Part shown: in pieces, positions 34,227 through 43,258 of the stretch
Layout: each line of letters starts with the position of its first letter
Position numbering within the stretch: position 1 is the stretch's first letter
NCBI RefSeq assembly: GCF_008364845.1
Contig: NZ_VTTP01000003.1
Location: 1-64,000 of the forward strand
Length of the DNA: 64,000 nucleotides
From: Actinotalea subterranea
GTDB lineage: Bacteria; Actinomycetota; Actinomycetes; Actinomycetales; Cellulomonadaceae
Direction of reading: 5' to 3'
Notes under the pieces: model-generated
Told to the model about the DNA's origin: nothing
The model's input: only the letters and a program-made list of their open reading frames with translations
The model's database searches: none
Program-made: the position numbers and the translations under genes

Positions 34227-36844
34227 GAGGCACCATCCTGCGCCCGCGGGATGCTGACGACCATGGTCAGGCCGCCCCCGGGCGTGTCCTCCGCCACGAC
34301 CTCGGCCCCCACGGCCGCCGCGAGCCCGCGGGCCACCGCGAGGCCCAGGCCGACGCCGTCGGGCAACGACCTGCCCAGGCGCTGGAAGGGCTCGAACATG
34401 CGGTCCTTGAGCTCCTCGGCGACGCCGGGGCCCGTGTCGACGATGCGCACCTCGACCGACCGCGCGTCGGCCGAGGCGTGGACGCGCACGGGTGAGCCGG
34501 GCGGGGCGTGGCGGACGGCGTTGGAGACGAGGTTCGCGACGACGCGCTCGAGCAGGCCCGGGTCGGTCTGCACGAGCGGCAGCGTCTCGTCGACGTCGAT
34601 GGTCACCCGCTCGGTCGGCACGCCGTCGAGCGCCGGCAGGACGACCTCGTCGACGCTGACCGCACGCAGCGCGGGCCGGATGCCGCCGGCCTGGAGCCGG
34701 GACAGGTCCAGGAGGTTGTCGATGAGGCCCTCGAGCCGCTCGGCCGAGACGCGGATCGTCGCGAGCAGCGCCGCCGTGTCGTGCGCGTCCAGGTGCACGT
34801 CCGGTGCCGTCAGCCCGTCGACCGCGGTGCGGATCATGGCCAGCGGCGTGCGCAGGTCGTGGGATACCGCGCCGAGCAGGGCGTTACGGGCCGCGTCCGT
34901 CTCCTCGAGCGCACGCGCGCGCTCGGCACGCTCGTGGAGCCTGCGACGCTCGAGCGCGGCGCCGCTCTGCGAGGCGAACGCCTCGAGCACGCGCCGGTCG
35001 CTCGCCGGCAGCGGACGCCCGCGCAGGGCCAGGACCCGCTGGGCGTCGACCTCCACGACCGTGTCCGCGTCGCCGGGCACCTCGGCCGCGTCCGGTCCGT
35101 CGGCGGCCAGCACGGTCCACGTGTCGCCGGCACGTTCCAGGAGGGACACGGAGGTGAGCGCGAACGTCTCACGGAGCTTGACGGTGATCGCCTCATCGGT
35201 GTCCTCGCCGCGCAGCACGGAACGCGAGACGGCGGCGAGCGCGGACGCCTCGGCCCGGGCCCGGAACGCCTCGGACGTGCGCCGGGCGGCGATGTCCACC
35301 ACGGAGGCCACCGCGGCCGCGATGACCACGAAGACGACGAGGGCGAGCGTGTTCTGCGGCTCGTCGATCGTCAGACGTCCCGTGGGCGGCGTGAAGAAGT
35401 AGTTGAGCAGGAGGAAGCTCGCGACGGCCGAGACGAGCGCCGGCCACAGGCCCCCGACGAGCGCGACACCCACGGTCAGGGCGAGGTACACCACGATGCT
35501 CGTCGACAGGGAGAGCCCCTCCCCGGCGGCGAGCAGCGCGGCGGTCACGCTCGGTGGGACGACGACGGCGGCGGCCGAGCCCAGCACCAGACGCCTCCGC
35601 GTGAGCGGCCCGCCCCGCCACCTGCGCCCACGCGTCCGCGCCCGCTCGTGCGTGACGAGGTGCACGTCGATCGTGTCCGCGAGGCGCGCGATCTCGACGC
35701 CGTTGCTCTCGGAGAGCGCCTCGCTCCACCGGCTCCGCCGCGACACCCCGACGACGATCATGGTCGCGTTCACCCCGCGCGCGAAGTCCACGACCGCCGT
35801 CGCCACGTCCTCGCCCACCACCGTGTGGAACGTGCCGCCCAGGGACTCCGTCAGGCGACGCTGCTCCGCGATCGCCTGCGGGGCCGCCGGGGGCAGCCCG
35901 TCGCTCGCCAGGACGTGGACGGCCAGCAGCTCGGAGCCCGCGGACCGCTGGGCGATGCGGGCACCGCGCCGGATGAGGGTCTCGCCCTCCGGCCCGCCGG
36001 TCACGGCGACGACGACGCGTTCCCGCGCGGGCCACGTCTCGTCGATCCGGTGGTCCTTGCGGTACGTCGTCAGCGCGTCGTCGACCCGGTCGGCGAGCCA
36101 CAGGAGCGCGAGCTCACGCAGGCCGGTGAGGTTGCCGAGCCTGAAGTACGAGGCCAGCGACGCGTCGATCTGCTCGGGACGGTAGACGTTGCCGTGCGCG
36201 AGGCGCCTGCGCAGGGCGTGGGGCGACAGGTCGACGAGCTGGATCTGCTCGGCGTCGCGCACCACCCCGTCGGGGACGGTCTCGCGCTGCCGCACGCCCG
36301 TGATGGCCTCGACGTCGTCCGTGAGCGACTCCAGGTGCTGCACGTTCACGGTGGTGACGACGTCGATGCCCGCGTCGAGCAGCTCACGCACGTCCTGCCA
36401 GCGCTTCGGGTTGCGGCTGCCCGGGACGTTGCTGTGTGCGAGCTCGTCGACCATCGCCACCTGGGGCGCGCGCGCCAGCACCGCGTCGACGTCGAGCTCC
36501 CGGAACGCCACGTCGCGGTAGGTGAGCGTGCGCGGCGGCACCACCTCGAGCCCCGTGAGCAGCGCCGCGGTCCCGGACCTGCCGTGCGTCTCGACGAGCC
36601 CCACGACGACGTCGGTGCCGCGCGCGAGCCGACGGTGCGCCTCGTCGAGCATCGAGCACGTCTTGCCGACGCCGGGCGCCGCACCCAGGTACACCGTCAG
36701 GCGACCGCGGCGGGCGCGCGGGGGGCCGGGCGACGGGCTGGGGACGTCGGCCTCGGGGCTCGGCGCCCGGGGTGGCCCGGCCGGCCCGGCGGGGGCGCCG
36801 GGTGGCGGGGCGGCCGAGGCCGGGGTGACGCTCGGACCGGTCAT
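34223..36844 (-). CDS. kdpD: Sensor histidine kinase KdpD
   Basis: The ATG at 36844 overlaps the kdpC stop in ATGA and gives 873 aa, the normal size. Domains in order are: the KdpD N-terminal domain with Walker A GAAPGVGKT (54-62), a USP-like domain (about 255-380, MIVVGVSRRSR), four transmembrane helices (DUF4118, about 405-500), a GAF-like segment, HisKA with AVSHDLRTPLAMI (phospho-histidine), and HATPase with NLVSNAVRHAPPG, DTGPG and GVGLGLAVARG. It senses low K+ or turgor and phosphorylates KdpE. A Pro/Ala-rich N-terminal tail of about 47 residues precedes the conserved part. Confidence 0.95.
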   Translation of the reverse strand: MTGPSVTPASAAPPPGAPAGPAGPPRAPSPEADVPSPSPGPPRARRGRLTVYLGAAPGVGKTCSMLDEAHRRLARGTDVVVGLVETHGRSGTAALLTGLEVVPPRTLTYRDVAFRELDVDAVLARAPQVAMVDELAHSNVPGSRNPKRWQDVRELLDAGIDVVTTVNVQHLESLTDDVEAITGVRQRETVPDGVVRDAEQIQLVDLSPHALRRRLAHGNVYRPEQIDASLASYFRLGNLTGLRELALLWLADRVDDALTTYRKDHRIDETWPARERVVVAVTGGPEGETLIRRGARIAQRSAGSELLAVHVLASDGLPPAAPQAIAEQRRLTESLGGTFHTVVGEDVATAVVDFARGVNATMIVVGVSRRSRWSEALSESNGVEIARLADTIDVHLVTHERARTRGRRWRGGPLTRRRLVLGSAAAVVVPPSVTAALLAAGEGLSLSTSIVVYLALTVGVALVGGLWPALVSAVASFLLLNYFFTPPTGRLTIDEPQNTLALVVFVVIAAAVASVVDIAARRTSEAFRARAEASALAAVSRSVLRGEDTDEAITVKLRETFALTSVSLLERAGDTWTVLAADGPDAAEVPGDADTVVEVDAQRVLALRGRPLPASDRRVLEAFASQSGAALERRRLHERAERARALEETDAARNALLGAVSHDLRTPLAMIRTAVDGLTAPDVHLDAHDTAALLATIRVSAERLEGLIDNLLDLSRLQAGGIRPALRAVSVDEVVLPALDGVPTERVTIDVDETLPLVQTDPGLLERVVANLVSNAVRHAPPGSPVRVHASADARSVEVRIVDTGPGVAEELKDRMFEPFQRLGRSLPDGVGLGLAVARGLAAAVGAEVVAEDTPGGGLTMVVSIPRAQDGAS

Positions 36845-37506
36845 GGGGCCATTGTCTGCAGCGCGAGGTTCAGCCGGAGCACGTTGACCCGCGGCTCGCC
36901 GAGGAAGCCCAGGTCGCGGCCCTCGACCAGGCTGTCCACGAGCCCCGCGACCGCCGACTCGTCGAGGCCCCGTGCGGCCGCGACCCGGGCCACCTGGAGG
37001 CGCGCGTACGCGGGGCTGATGTGGGGGTCCAGCCCGGACGCAGACGCGGTGAGCGCGTCGGCGGGCACCTCGCCGGGCGCGACGCCGTCCGCCCGGCTCA
37101 CCTCGGCACGCCGCAGCTCGACGTCGGCGAGCAGGTCCTGGCTCTCGGGGCCGAGGTTCGACCCGCCCGACGCCGTCGCGTCCCACCCGTCCCCGGCGGC
37201 CGACGGCCGCGACCTGAACCACTCGTCGCCGTCGAACCGCTGCCCGAGGAGCGCGGAGCCGATCGCGGGCGTCGGGCCGTCGGCCTGCTCGAGGTAGCTG
37301 CCGTCGGCGGCGACGAGCGACCCGTTCGCCTGCCACGGGAGGAGGACCTGGGCGACGCCCGTGACGGCGAGCGGGTAGAGGACGCCCAGGACGACGGTGA
37401 GCACGAGCAGGACGCGCAGCCCAGCGAGCGTCTGCCGGACGAAGGGCAGCGCGGCGCCCGGACGACCGCGGCGAGGGGCGGTGACGGCGGGGGTGGCGGT
37501 GGTCAT
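36841..37506 (-). CDS. kdpC: K+-transporting ATPase subunit C
   Basis: The 221-aa subunit has one N-terminal transmembrane helix ([20 protein letters not shown]) and a periplasmic-type domain with [20 protein letters not shown], the KdpC signature, followed by GSNLGPES and a late [13 protein letters not shown]. It stabilises the KdpA-KdpB complex. Both ends overlap the neighbouring genes by 4 bases (kdpB before, kdpD after). Confidence 0.95.
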   Translation of the reverse strand: MTTATPAVTAPRRGRPGAALPFVRQTLAGLRVLLVLTVVLGVLYPLAVTGVAQVLLPWQANGSLVAADGSYLEQADGPTPAIGSALLGQRFDGDEWFRSRPSAAGDGWDATASGGSNLGPESQDLLADVELRRAEVSRADGVAPGEVPADALTASASGLDPHISPAYARLQVARVAAARGLDESAVAGLVDSLVEGRDLGFLGEPRVNVLRLNLALQTMAP

Positions 37507-39671
37507 GAGGTCATCCCGGGCAGGAGGGTCAGGAGGAGGTCGATCGCCTTGATGCCGACGAACGGGGTCACGAGGCCCCCGACGCCGTAGAGCAGCAGGT
37601 TGCGGCGCAGCATGGTCGAGGCCGACGCCGGCCGGTACCGCACGCCGCGCAGGGCCAGCGGGATCAGCGCCACGATGACGACCGCGTTGAACACGACCGC
37701 CGAGAGGATCGCGGACTGCGGGCTCCCGAGCCGCATGACGTCGAGGACGCCGAGCTGCGGGTAGAGGCCGACGAACATCGCGGGGAGGATCGCGAAGTAC
37801 TTGGCGACGTCGTTCGCGATCGAGAACGTGGTCAGGGCGCCCCGCGTGATGAGGAGCTGCTTGCCGATCCGCACGATCTCGATGAGCTTGGTGGGGTTCG
37901 AGTCGAGGTCGATCATGTTGCCGGCCTCCTTGGCCGCCGCGGTGCCCGTGCTCATCGCGACACCGACGTCGGCCTGGGCGAGCGCGGGGGCGTCGTTCGT
38001 GCCGTCACCGGCCATCGCGACGAGCCGCCCGCCCTCCTGCTCGCGCCTGATCAGCGCGAGCTTGTCCTCCGGCGTCGCCTCGGCGAGCACATCGTCCACG
38101 CCCGCCTCGGCGGCGATCGCGCGGGCCGTCGCGGGGTTGTCGCCTGTGACCATGACCGTGCGGATACCCATCGCCCGCAGCTCGTCGAACCTGGCCCGCA
38201 GGCCCGGCTTGACGACGTCCTTGAGGTGCACGACGCCGAGCACACGGGCCGGTGCGGACCCGTGCCGCTCCGCCACGACGAGGGGTGTGCCGCCGGAGGC
38301 CGCGACCGCGTCCACGGTGGCAGCGACGTCGGGCCCCGTGTGACCGCCCGTGCTGTGCACCCAGTGGCTGACCGCCGCGGCAGCGCCCTTGCGCACGGTG
38401 CGGTCGGGCCGGTCGTCGGTGCCGGCGCCGACGAGGTCGAGGCCGCTCATCCGGGTCGTGGCGCTGAACGGCACCAGGACCGACCCGACGAGCTCGCCCT
38501 CGTCGCGCGCACGTAGCCCGTACCGCTCCTTGACGAGCACCAGGACGGAGCGGCCCTCCGGGGTCTCGTCGGCCATCGAGGCGAGCTGGGCGGCGTCCGC
38601 CAGCGCGCGCTCGTCGACGCCGTCCGCGGCGATCAGCTCGTACGCCTGCCGGTTGCCGAGCGTGATGGTGCCGGTCTTGTCGAGGAGCAGCACGTCGACG
38701 TCGCCCGCGGCCTCCACCGCGCGGCCGCTCATCGCGAGCACGTTGCGCTGGACGAGCCGGTCCATGCCCGCGATGCCGATGGCCGAGAGCAGCGCGCCGA
38801 TGGTCGTCGGGATCAGGCACACGAGGAGCGCGACCAGGATGATCATCGACTGCCGCCCGCCCGCGTGCACCGCGAAGGGCTGCAGGCTCGCGACGGCGAG
38901 CAGGAACACCACCGTCAAGGTGGTGAGCAGCACGTTGAGCGCCACCTCGTTGGGGGTGCGGCGCCGCTCGGAGCCCTCGACGAGGGCGATCATGCGGTCG
39001 ACGAACGTGTGCCCTGGAGGCGCGGTGACCCGCACCACGACACGGTCGGAGAGCACCACGGTCCCGCCGGTCACGGCGGACCGGTCCCCGCCCGACTCGC
39101 GGATGACGGGCGCCGACTCCCCGGTGATCGCCGACTCGTCGACGCTCGCGACGCCCTCGATCACGTCGCCGTCCCCGGGGATGGTCTCCCCGGCCGAGAC
39201 GACGACGACGTCACCCACCCGCAGGCTTGCCGACGGGACGTCCGCCGTCGCCAGCCTGGCAAGGCCCGTCGTGAACACGAGCGAGTCCTGCGGGGCCACG
39301 ACCTTGTGCGCGACCGTCTGCCGCTGGCTCGCCCGCAGGCTCGCCGCCTGCGCCTTGCCCCGGCCCTCCGCGACGGACTCGGCGAGCGTGGCGAACAGGA
39401 CCGTGGCCCAGAGCCATACGGTCACCGCGACGGCGAACCCGGTGGGCGACGCCACGGCCAGGACCGTCGTCAGCGCGGCGCCGACCTCGACGACGAAGAG
39501 GACGGGCGACGACGCGAGTCGGCGCGGCGAGAGCTTGCGCAGCGCCCCGGGCAGTGCCGCCACGAGGGCGCGCGCCGTCAGGCGGCTCGCGTGCCCGTCG
39601 CCGCTGGGCGCGTCCCCGGCGCCCGGGGGCGTCGTGACGTGCTCGACGGAGTCCTGCGTGTGCGTGGTCAT
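37503..39671 (-). CDS. kdpB: K+-transporting P-type ATPase subunit B
   Basis: The ATG at 39671 overlaps the kdpA stop in ATGA and gives 722 aa. The protein has the P-type ATPase phosphorylation motif [10 protein letters not shown], the actuator loop [10 protein letters not shown], the nucleotide-domain end [15 protein letters not shown] and the hinge [23 protein letters not shown] hydrolysis here drives K+ through KdpA. A hydrophilic N-terminal tail of about 35 residues precedes the family-conserved region. Confidence 0.97.
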   Translation of the reverse strand: MTTHTQDSVEHVTTPPGAGDAPSGDGHASRLTARALVAALPGALRKLSPRRLASSPVLFVVEVGAALTTVLAVASPTGFAVAVTVWLWATVLFATLAESVAEGRGKAQAASLRASQRQTVAHKVVAPQDSLVFTTGLARLATADVPSASLRVGDVVVVSAGETIPGDGDVIEGVASVDESAITGESAPVIRESGGDRSAVTGGTVVLSDRVVVRVTAPPGHTFVDRMIALVEGSERRRTPNEVALNVLLTTLTVVFLLAVASLQPFAVHAGGRQSMIILVALLVCLIPTTIGALLSAIGIAGMDRLVQRNVLAMSGRAVEAAGDVDVLLLDKTGTITLGNRQAYELIAADGVDERALADAAQLASMADETPEGRSVLVLVKERYGLRARDEGELVGSVLVPFSATTRMSGLDLVGAGTDDRPDRTVRKGAAAAVSHWVHSTGGHTGPDVAATVDAVAASGGTPLVVAERHGSAPARVLGVVHLKDVVKPGLRARFDELRAMGIRTVMVTGDNPATARAIAAEAGVDDVLAEATPEDKLALIRREQEGGRLVAMAGDGTNDAPALAQADVGVAMSTGTAAAKEAGNMIDLDSNPTKLIEIVRIGKQLLITRGALTTFSIANDVAKYFAILPAMFVGLYPQLGVLDVMRLGSPQSAILSAVVFNAVVIVALIPLALRGVRYRPASASTMLRRNLLLYGVGGLVTPFVGIKAIDLLLTLLPGMTS

Positions 39672-41332
39672 GCCAGTGCCTCCGCGATGGGTCCGAGAGC
39701 AAGGACGGGGATGAACGTCAGGCCCACGACGACGACCGTCACGGCGACGAGCAGCCCGACGAAGATCGGCCGGTGCGTCGGCAGCGTGCCCTCGCCGGCG
39801 GGGACCGTGCCCTGGCTCGCGAGCCGCCCGGCGAGCGCCAGGACGAGGGCGATGGGCACGAACCGCCCGAGCAGCATCACGAGGCCCAGCGCCGTGTCGT
39901 AGAAGGGCGTCGCCACCGTGAGTCCCGCGAACGCCGACCCGTTGTTGTTGGCGGCCGACGTGAATGCGTAGAGGACCTCCGAGAGCCCGTGCGGGCCGCC
40001 CTCCTGGATGCCCGCCTGCCCCGCGGGCAGCGCGATGGCCAGGCCGGCGCCGACGAGCACGAGCGCCGGCATGGTCAGGATGTACAGCGCGACCAGGGTG
40101 ATCTCGTGGCGACCGATCTTCTTGCCGAGGAGCTCGGGCGTGCGGCCGACCATGAGCCCGGCGAGGAACACCGTGAGGACGGCGAGCACGAGGAACCCGT
40201 ACAGGCCCGCGCCGACGCCCCCGGGGGCGACCTCCCCGAGGAGCATGTTCACCAGGGCGACGCCGCCGCCCGGGGCCGTGAGCGAGTCGTGCATCGCGTT
40301 GACCGCCCCCGTCGACGTGCCGGTCGTCGAGGCCGCGAACAGCGCGCTGGCCGCCTCGCCGAAGCGCACCTCCTTGCCCTCCATGGCCGCGCCGGCGGCC
40401 GTGGGTACCGCGCCGGGGGCGGCGAGCTCGGCCCACGTGAGGAGACCGACGGCGGACACCCACAGGACGGCCATCGCCGCGGCGACGGCCCTGCCCTGGC
40501 GCAGGTCGCCGACCATGCGGCCGAAGGTCCGCGGCAGCGAGAACGGGATCACGAGGAGCAGGAAGATCTCGACGACGTTGCTCAGCGGGGTCGGGTTCTC
40601 GAAGGGGTGCGCGGAGTTCGCGTTGAAGAACCCGCCACCGTTCGTCCCCAGCTCCTTGATCGCCTCCTGCGACGCGACAGGACCGCCGGGCATCACCGTG
40701 GTGCCCCCGGCCAACGACGTGACCTCGACGTGCCCACCGAGGTTCTGCACGACACCCAGGGCGACGAGCAGGAGCGCGGCGACGGCCGCCGCAGGCAGCA
40801 GCACCCGGACGACGGCGCGCACCAGGTCGGCCCAGAAGTTGCCGACCCGGCCGTCCGTGCCGGACCGGGCGAAGCCACGCACCAGCGCGACCGCGACGGC
40901 GAGCCCCGTCGCGGCGGAGACGAAGTTCTGGACCGCGAGGCCCGCCATCTGGAGCAGGTGACCGGCCTCGGTCTCGCCGGAGTACGACTGCCAGTTGGTG
41001 TTGGTCACGAAGGAGACGGCGGTGTTCCACGCGCCCGCCGGGTCCATGGGCGACACCCCGAGGGACAGCGGGAGGAGGTGCTGCGTGCGCGCGAGGCCGT
41101 ACAGCACGAGGATCGACGCGGCACCGAAGCCGAGCAGGGACAGCAGGTAGCTGCTCCAGCGCTGCTCCGCGTCGGGGTCGACCCGCATGACCCGGTACCC
41201 GGCGCGTTCGACGGCGAGGTGACGGCGCGAGGTGAACACGCGCGCCATGTAGTCGCCCAGGGGCCTGTGGACGAGCACGAGCAGCAGGACGACGAGGCCG
41301 ATCTGCACGACGGCCGCGGTGATCTCGTTCAC
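39668..41332 (-). CDS. kdpA: K+-transporting ATPase channel-like subunit A
   Basis: The 554-aa membrane protein has about ten to twelve helices and the four selectivity-filter elements of the family: [46 protein letters not shown] and [14 protein letters not shown]. It binds K+ from outside and passes it through the pump. It begins with GTG at 41332, two bases after the kdpF stop. The order KdpF-A-B-C is standard. Confidence 0.97.
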   Translation of the reverse strand: MNEITAAVVQIGLVVLLLVLVHRPLGDYMARVFTSRRHLAVERAGYRVMRVDPDAEQRWSSYLLSLLGFGAASILVLYGLARTQHLLPLSLGVSPMDPAGAWNTAVSFVTNTNWQSYSGETEAGHLLQMAGLAVQNFVSAATGLAVAVALVRGFARSGTDGRVGNFWADLVRAVVRVLLPAAAVAALLLVALGVVQNLGGHVEVTSLAGGTTVMPGGPVASQEAIKELGTNGGGFFNANSAHPFENPTPLSNVVEIFLLLVIPFSLPRTFGRMVGDLRQGRAVAAAMAVLWVSAVGLLTWAELAAPGAVPTAAGAAMEGKEVRFGEAASALFAASTTGTSTGAVNAMHDSLTAPGGGVALVNMLLGEVAPGGVGAGLYGFLVLAVLTVFLAGLMVGRTPELLGKKIGRHEITLVALYILTMPALVLVGAGLAIALPAGQAGIQEGGPHGLSEVLYAFTSAANNNGSAFAGLTVATPFYDTALGLVMLLGRFVPIALVLALAGRLASQGTVPAGEGTLPTHRPIFVGLLVAVTVVVVGLTFIPVLALGPIAEALA

Positions 41333-41334
41333 GC

Positions 41335-41427
41335 CTACCCCACCTTGTCGGCGCGCAGGAGCTGCACGACGAGGTAGACCGCGAGGGCGGCGGCGACGAC
41401 GAGCCCCGCCCAGTCCTCGGCGCTCAT
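41335..41427 (-). CDS. kdpF: KdpF micropeptide (30 aa)
   Basis: The frame reads [20 protein letters not shown] followed by [10 protein letters not shown]: a single transmembrane helix with the short charged end seen in KdpF. It lies directly before kdpA, and its ATG overlaps the stop of the preceding micropeptide gene in ATGA. KdpF stabilises the Kdp complex in the membrane. Confidence 0.9.
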   Translation of the reverse strand: MSAEDWAGLVVAAALAVYLVVQLLRADKVG

Positions 41428-41510
41428 GACCGCCGGTCCGCGGTCCGGGCCACAGCGGCGAGCCCCGAGAGCACCACCACGGTCAGCACGATGTAGGCCA
41501 GGTCGGCCAT
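41424..41510 (-). CDS. Second kdp-leader micropeptide (28 aa), KdpF-like
   Basis: The frame reads [20 protein letters not shown] then ARTADRRS: one transmembrane helix and a basic tail. It is the first gene of the kdp operon and is coupled to kdpF by a 4-base overlap. Similar tiny genes before kdpF in other actinobacteria are remembered but unnamed. It may be a duplicated KdpF-like subunit or a regulatory peptide. Confidence 0.7.
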   Translation of the reverse strand: MADLAYIVLTVVVLSGLAAVARTADRRS

Positions 41511-41604
41511 GACGTCACGTCCTCGTCGCTCCGCGCGGCCCCAGTCGGCCGCTGTGCCTGCGCACGGCTCCGTCCTACGCCCGGCAGGGGGCCTGGACCG
41601 TCGC

Positions 41605-41656
41605 CGTTGACGGGTCCTTCACGCCTGGCCGCCGGGACGTTGACGGTCCCTTGACG
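41605..41656. promoter_or_regulatory. Two copies of the 19-bp K+-regulon motif upstream of kdp
   Basis: CGTTGACGGGTCCTTCACG (41605-41623) and CGTTGACGGTCCCTTGACG (41638-41656) agree at 16 of 19 positions and start 33 bp apart, three helical turns. Each holds two TTnACG half-sites 11 bp apart, the usual spacing for OmpR-family regulators such as KdpE. A third copy is upstream of the TrkH/KtrB gene (43170-43188). Confidence 0.6.
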
Positions 41657-41700
41657 CCGTCGCGTCGGCGGCGCGCCCCGTCGGGCACCATCGGGCGCCG

Positions 41701-43065
41701 TCAGCCGATGATCGGGGCGCTCTCGGGGCGGCGGAACAGCCGCTGGCGCTCGCGGAGAGCGAGCGCCGTGCCGAGCGTGACGGGGCCGAGGCGGCCGATG
41801 AACATGAGGACCACGAGGATCAGCTGGTGGCCGGGGTCGAGCCCCGCCGTGATGCCCGTGGACAGCCCCACGGTGCCGAACGCCGAGGTGACCTCGAACA
41901 GGACGTCGCCCAGGTCGAGGTCGGACGTGAGGGTGATGGCGATCGTCGGCACGATCACGGTCGCCACGCTCAGCAGGGCGACGGCCACCGCCTGCCGCTG
42001 GCTCGTGGCCGCGAGCCGACGGTCGAACACCGTCACGTCGGGGTCGCCACGCAGCTCGGCCCAGATCACGAAGCCGAGCACCGCGAACGTCGTGACCTTG
42101 ATGCCGCCGGCCGTGCCCGCGCTGCCCCCGCCGATGAACATGAGGATGTCCGTGCCCAGCAGCGTGCCGTCGCTCATCTGGGACGTGTCGAGCGAGTTGA
42201 ACCCGGCGGTCCGGGGCATCACGCCTTGCACGAGGGACGCGAGCAGCTTGCCCGGCAGGCTCAGGGGGCCCAGCGTCGCCGCGTTGCCCCACTCGGCCAT
42301 GAGCACGAAGAGGCTGCCGAGCGGCACCAGGACCGCCGTCATGAGCATCGTGATCTTCGTGTGCAGGCTCCACCGCGCCGGGCGCCGGTGCTGGCGCAGC
42401 ACCTCGATCACCACGGGGAAGCCGAGGCCGCCGATGATCACGGCGACCGTGACGGGCAGGCAGATCCACGGGTCGGCGACGAACCCCATGAGGTTGTCGG
42501 TGTAGAGGGCGAACCCGGCGTTGTTGAAGGCCGACACCGAGTGGAAGAGCCCGAGCCAGAGCGCCCTCGGGACGCTCTCGCCGTACCCGACGACGAACCG
42601 GGCCGCGAGCATCAGCGCGACCGCGGCCTCCACCGTGAGGGTGATCCGGGCGACCCCCACCAGGACGGAGCGCACGTCGCCGAGGCCGACGCTCCGGGTC
42701 GCGGACGCCGCGGTGAGCCTCGACTGGAGCCCGAGCCGCCGGGAGATGAGCATCCCGAGGAGCGAGGCGAGCGTCATGATCCCGAACCCGCCGACCTGGA
42801 TCAGGCCGAGGATGACCGCCTGGCCGAACCCGGACCAGGCGGTCGCCGTGTCGACGACGATCAGGCCGGTGACGCACACCGCCGAGGTGGCTGTGAACAG
42901 CGCGGCCATGAGGCCGTTCCCGCCGCCGGTCGCCGCCACGGGCAGGCTGAGCAGCACGGTGCCCACCGCGACGGCGCCGAGGAACCCGAGGACGACGTAC
43001 TGGCCGGGCGCGCGCCGGAGGTTGCGCTCGCGCGTGCCGCGCGACGGCCCGGGGCGGAACCTCAC
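41701..43065 (-). CDS. TrkH/KtrB-family K+ uptake channel
   Basis: The 454-aa protein has four repeated M1-P-M2 units, with pore segments at ATSAVCVTGLIVVDT, SVSAFNNAGFALYTDN, QGVMPRTAGFNSLDTS and VTSAFGTVGLSTGITAGL; each carries the filter glycine. The short length and lack of extra helices favour KtrB over TrkH. It moves K+ with Na+ or H+ at medium affinity. The required KtrA/TrkA RCK protein is not encoded next to it in this window. It lies directly upstream of the kdp operon in the same direction, 190 bases apart, and shares an upstream 19-bp motif with it. Start GTG at 43065 has a weak ribosome site. Confidence 0.93.
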   Translation of the reverse strand: MRFRPGPSRGTRERNLRRAPGQYVVLGFLGAVAVGTVLLSLPVAATGGGNGLMAALFTATSAVCVTGLIVVDTATAWSGFGQAVILGLIQVGGFGIMTLASLLGMLISRRLGLQSRLTAASATRSVGLGDVRSVLVGVARITLTVEAAVALMLAARFVVGYGESVPRALWLGLFHSVSAFNNAGFALYTDNLMGFVADPWICLPVTVAVIIGGLGFPVVIEVLRQHRRPARWSLHTKITMLMTAVLVPLGSLFVLMAEWGNAATLGPLSLPGKLLASLVQGVMPRTAGFNSLDTSQMSDGTLLGTDILMFIGGGSAGTAGGIKVTTFAVLGFVIWAELRGDPDVTVFDRRLAATSQRQAVAVALLSVATVIVPTIAITLTSDLDLGDVLFEVTSAFGTVGLSTGITAGLDPGHQLILVVLMFIGRLGPVTLGTALALRERQRLFRRPESAPIIG

Positions 43066-43169
43066 CTCGCACCACCGTTCGTCCTCGGCCCGGCCCGCCG
43101 GCCGACGGTCGCGACCACTATGCCCAGCCCACCGCCGTCGGCGGCCCTCGACGGGTGCGCGCGCCCGAT

Positions 43170-43188
43170 CCTTGACGGATCCTTAACG
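43170..43188. promoter_or_regulatory. Third copy of the 19-bp K+-regulon motif, upstream of KtrB gene
   Basis: CCTTGACGGATCCTTAACG matches the first kdp copy at 16 of 19 positions, in the same orientation relative to its target gene. It lies 105 bases before the channel gene start. Confidence 0.6.
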
Positions 43189-43258
43189 CGTCCCGCGTGT
43201 CCGGACGCCCGTGGCGCGCAGGCCGGGCCCGGCGTCGACCCGGCCCGGAGCCCGGCGC

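Noticed and set aside
34508-37297. Very long open frame on the + strand opposite kdpD and kdpC (over 900 codons)
   Set aside because: The product is a low-complexity Arg/Gly/Asp-rich string with no fold-like pattern. It mirrors the third-position GC bias of the genuine kdp genes on the other strand.
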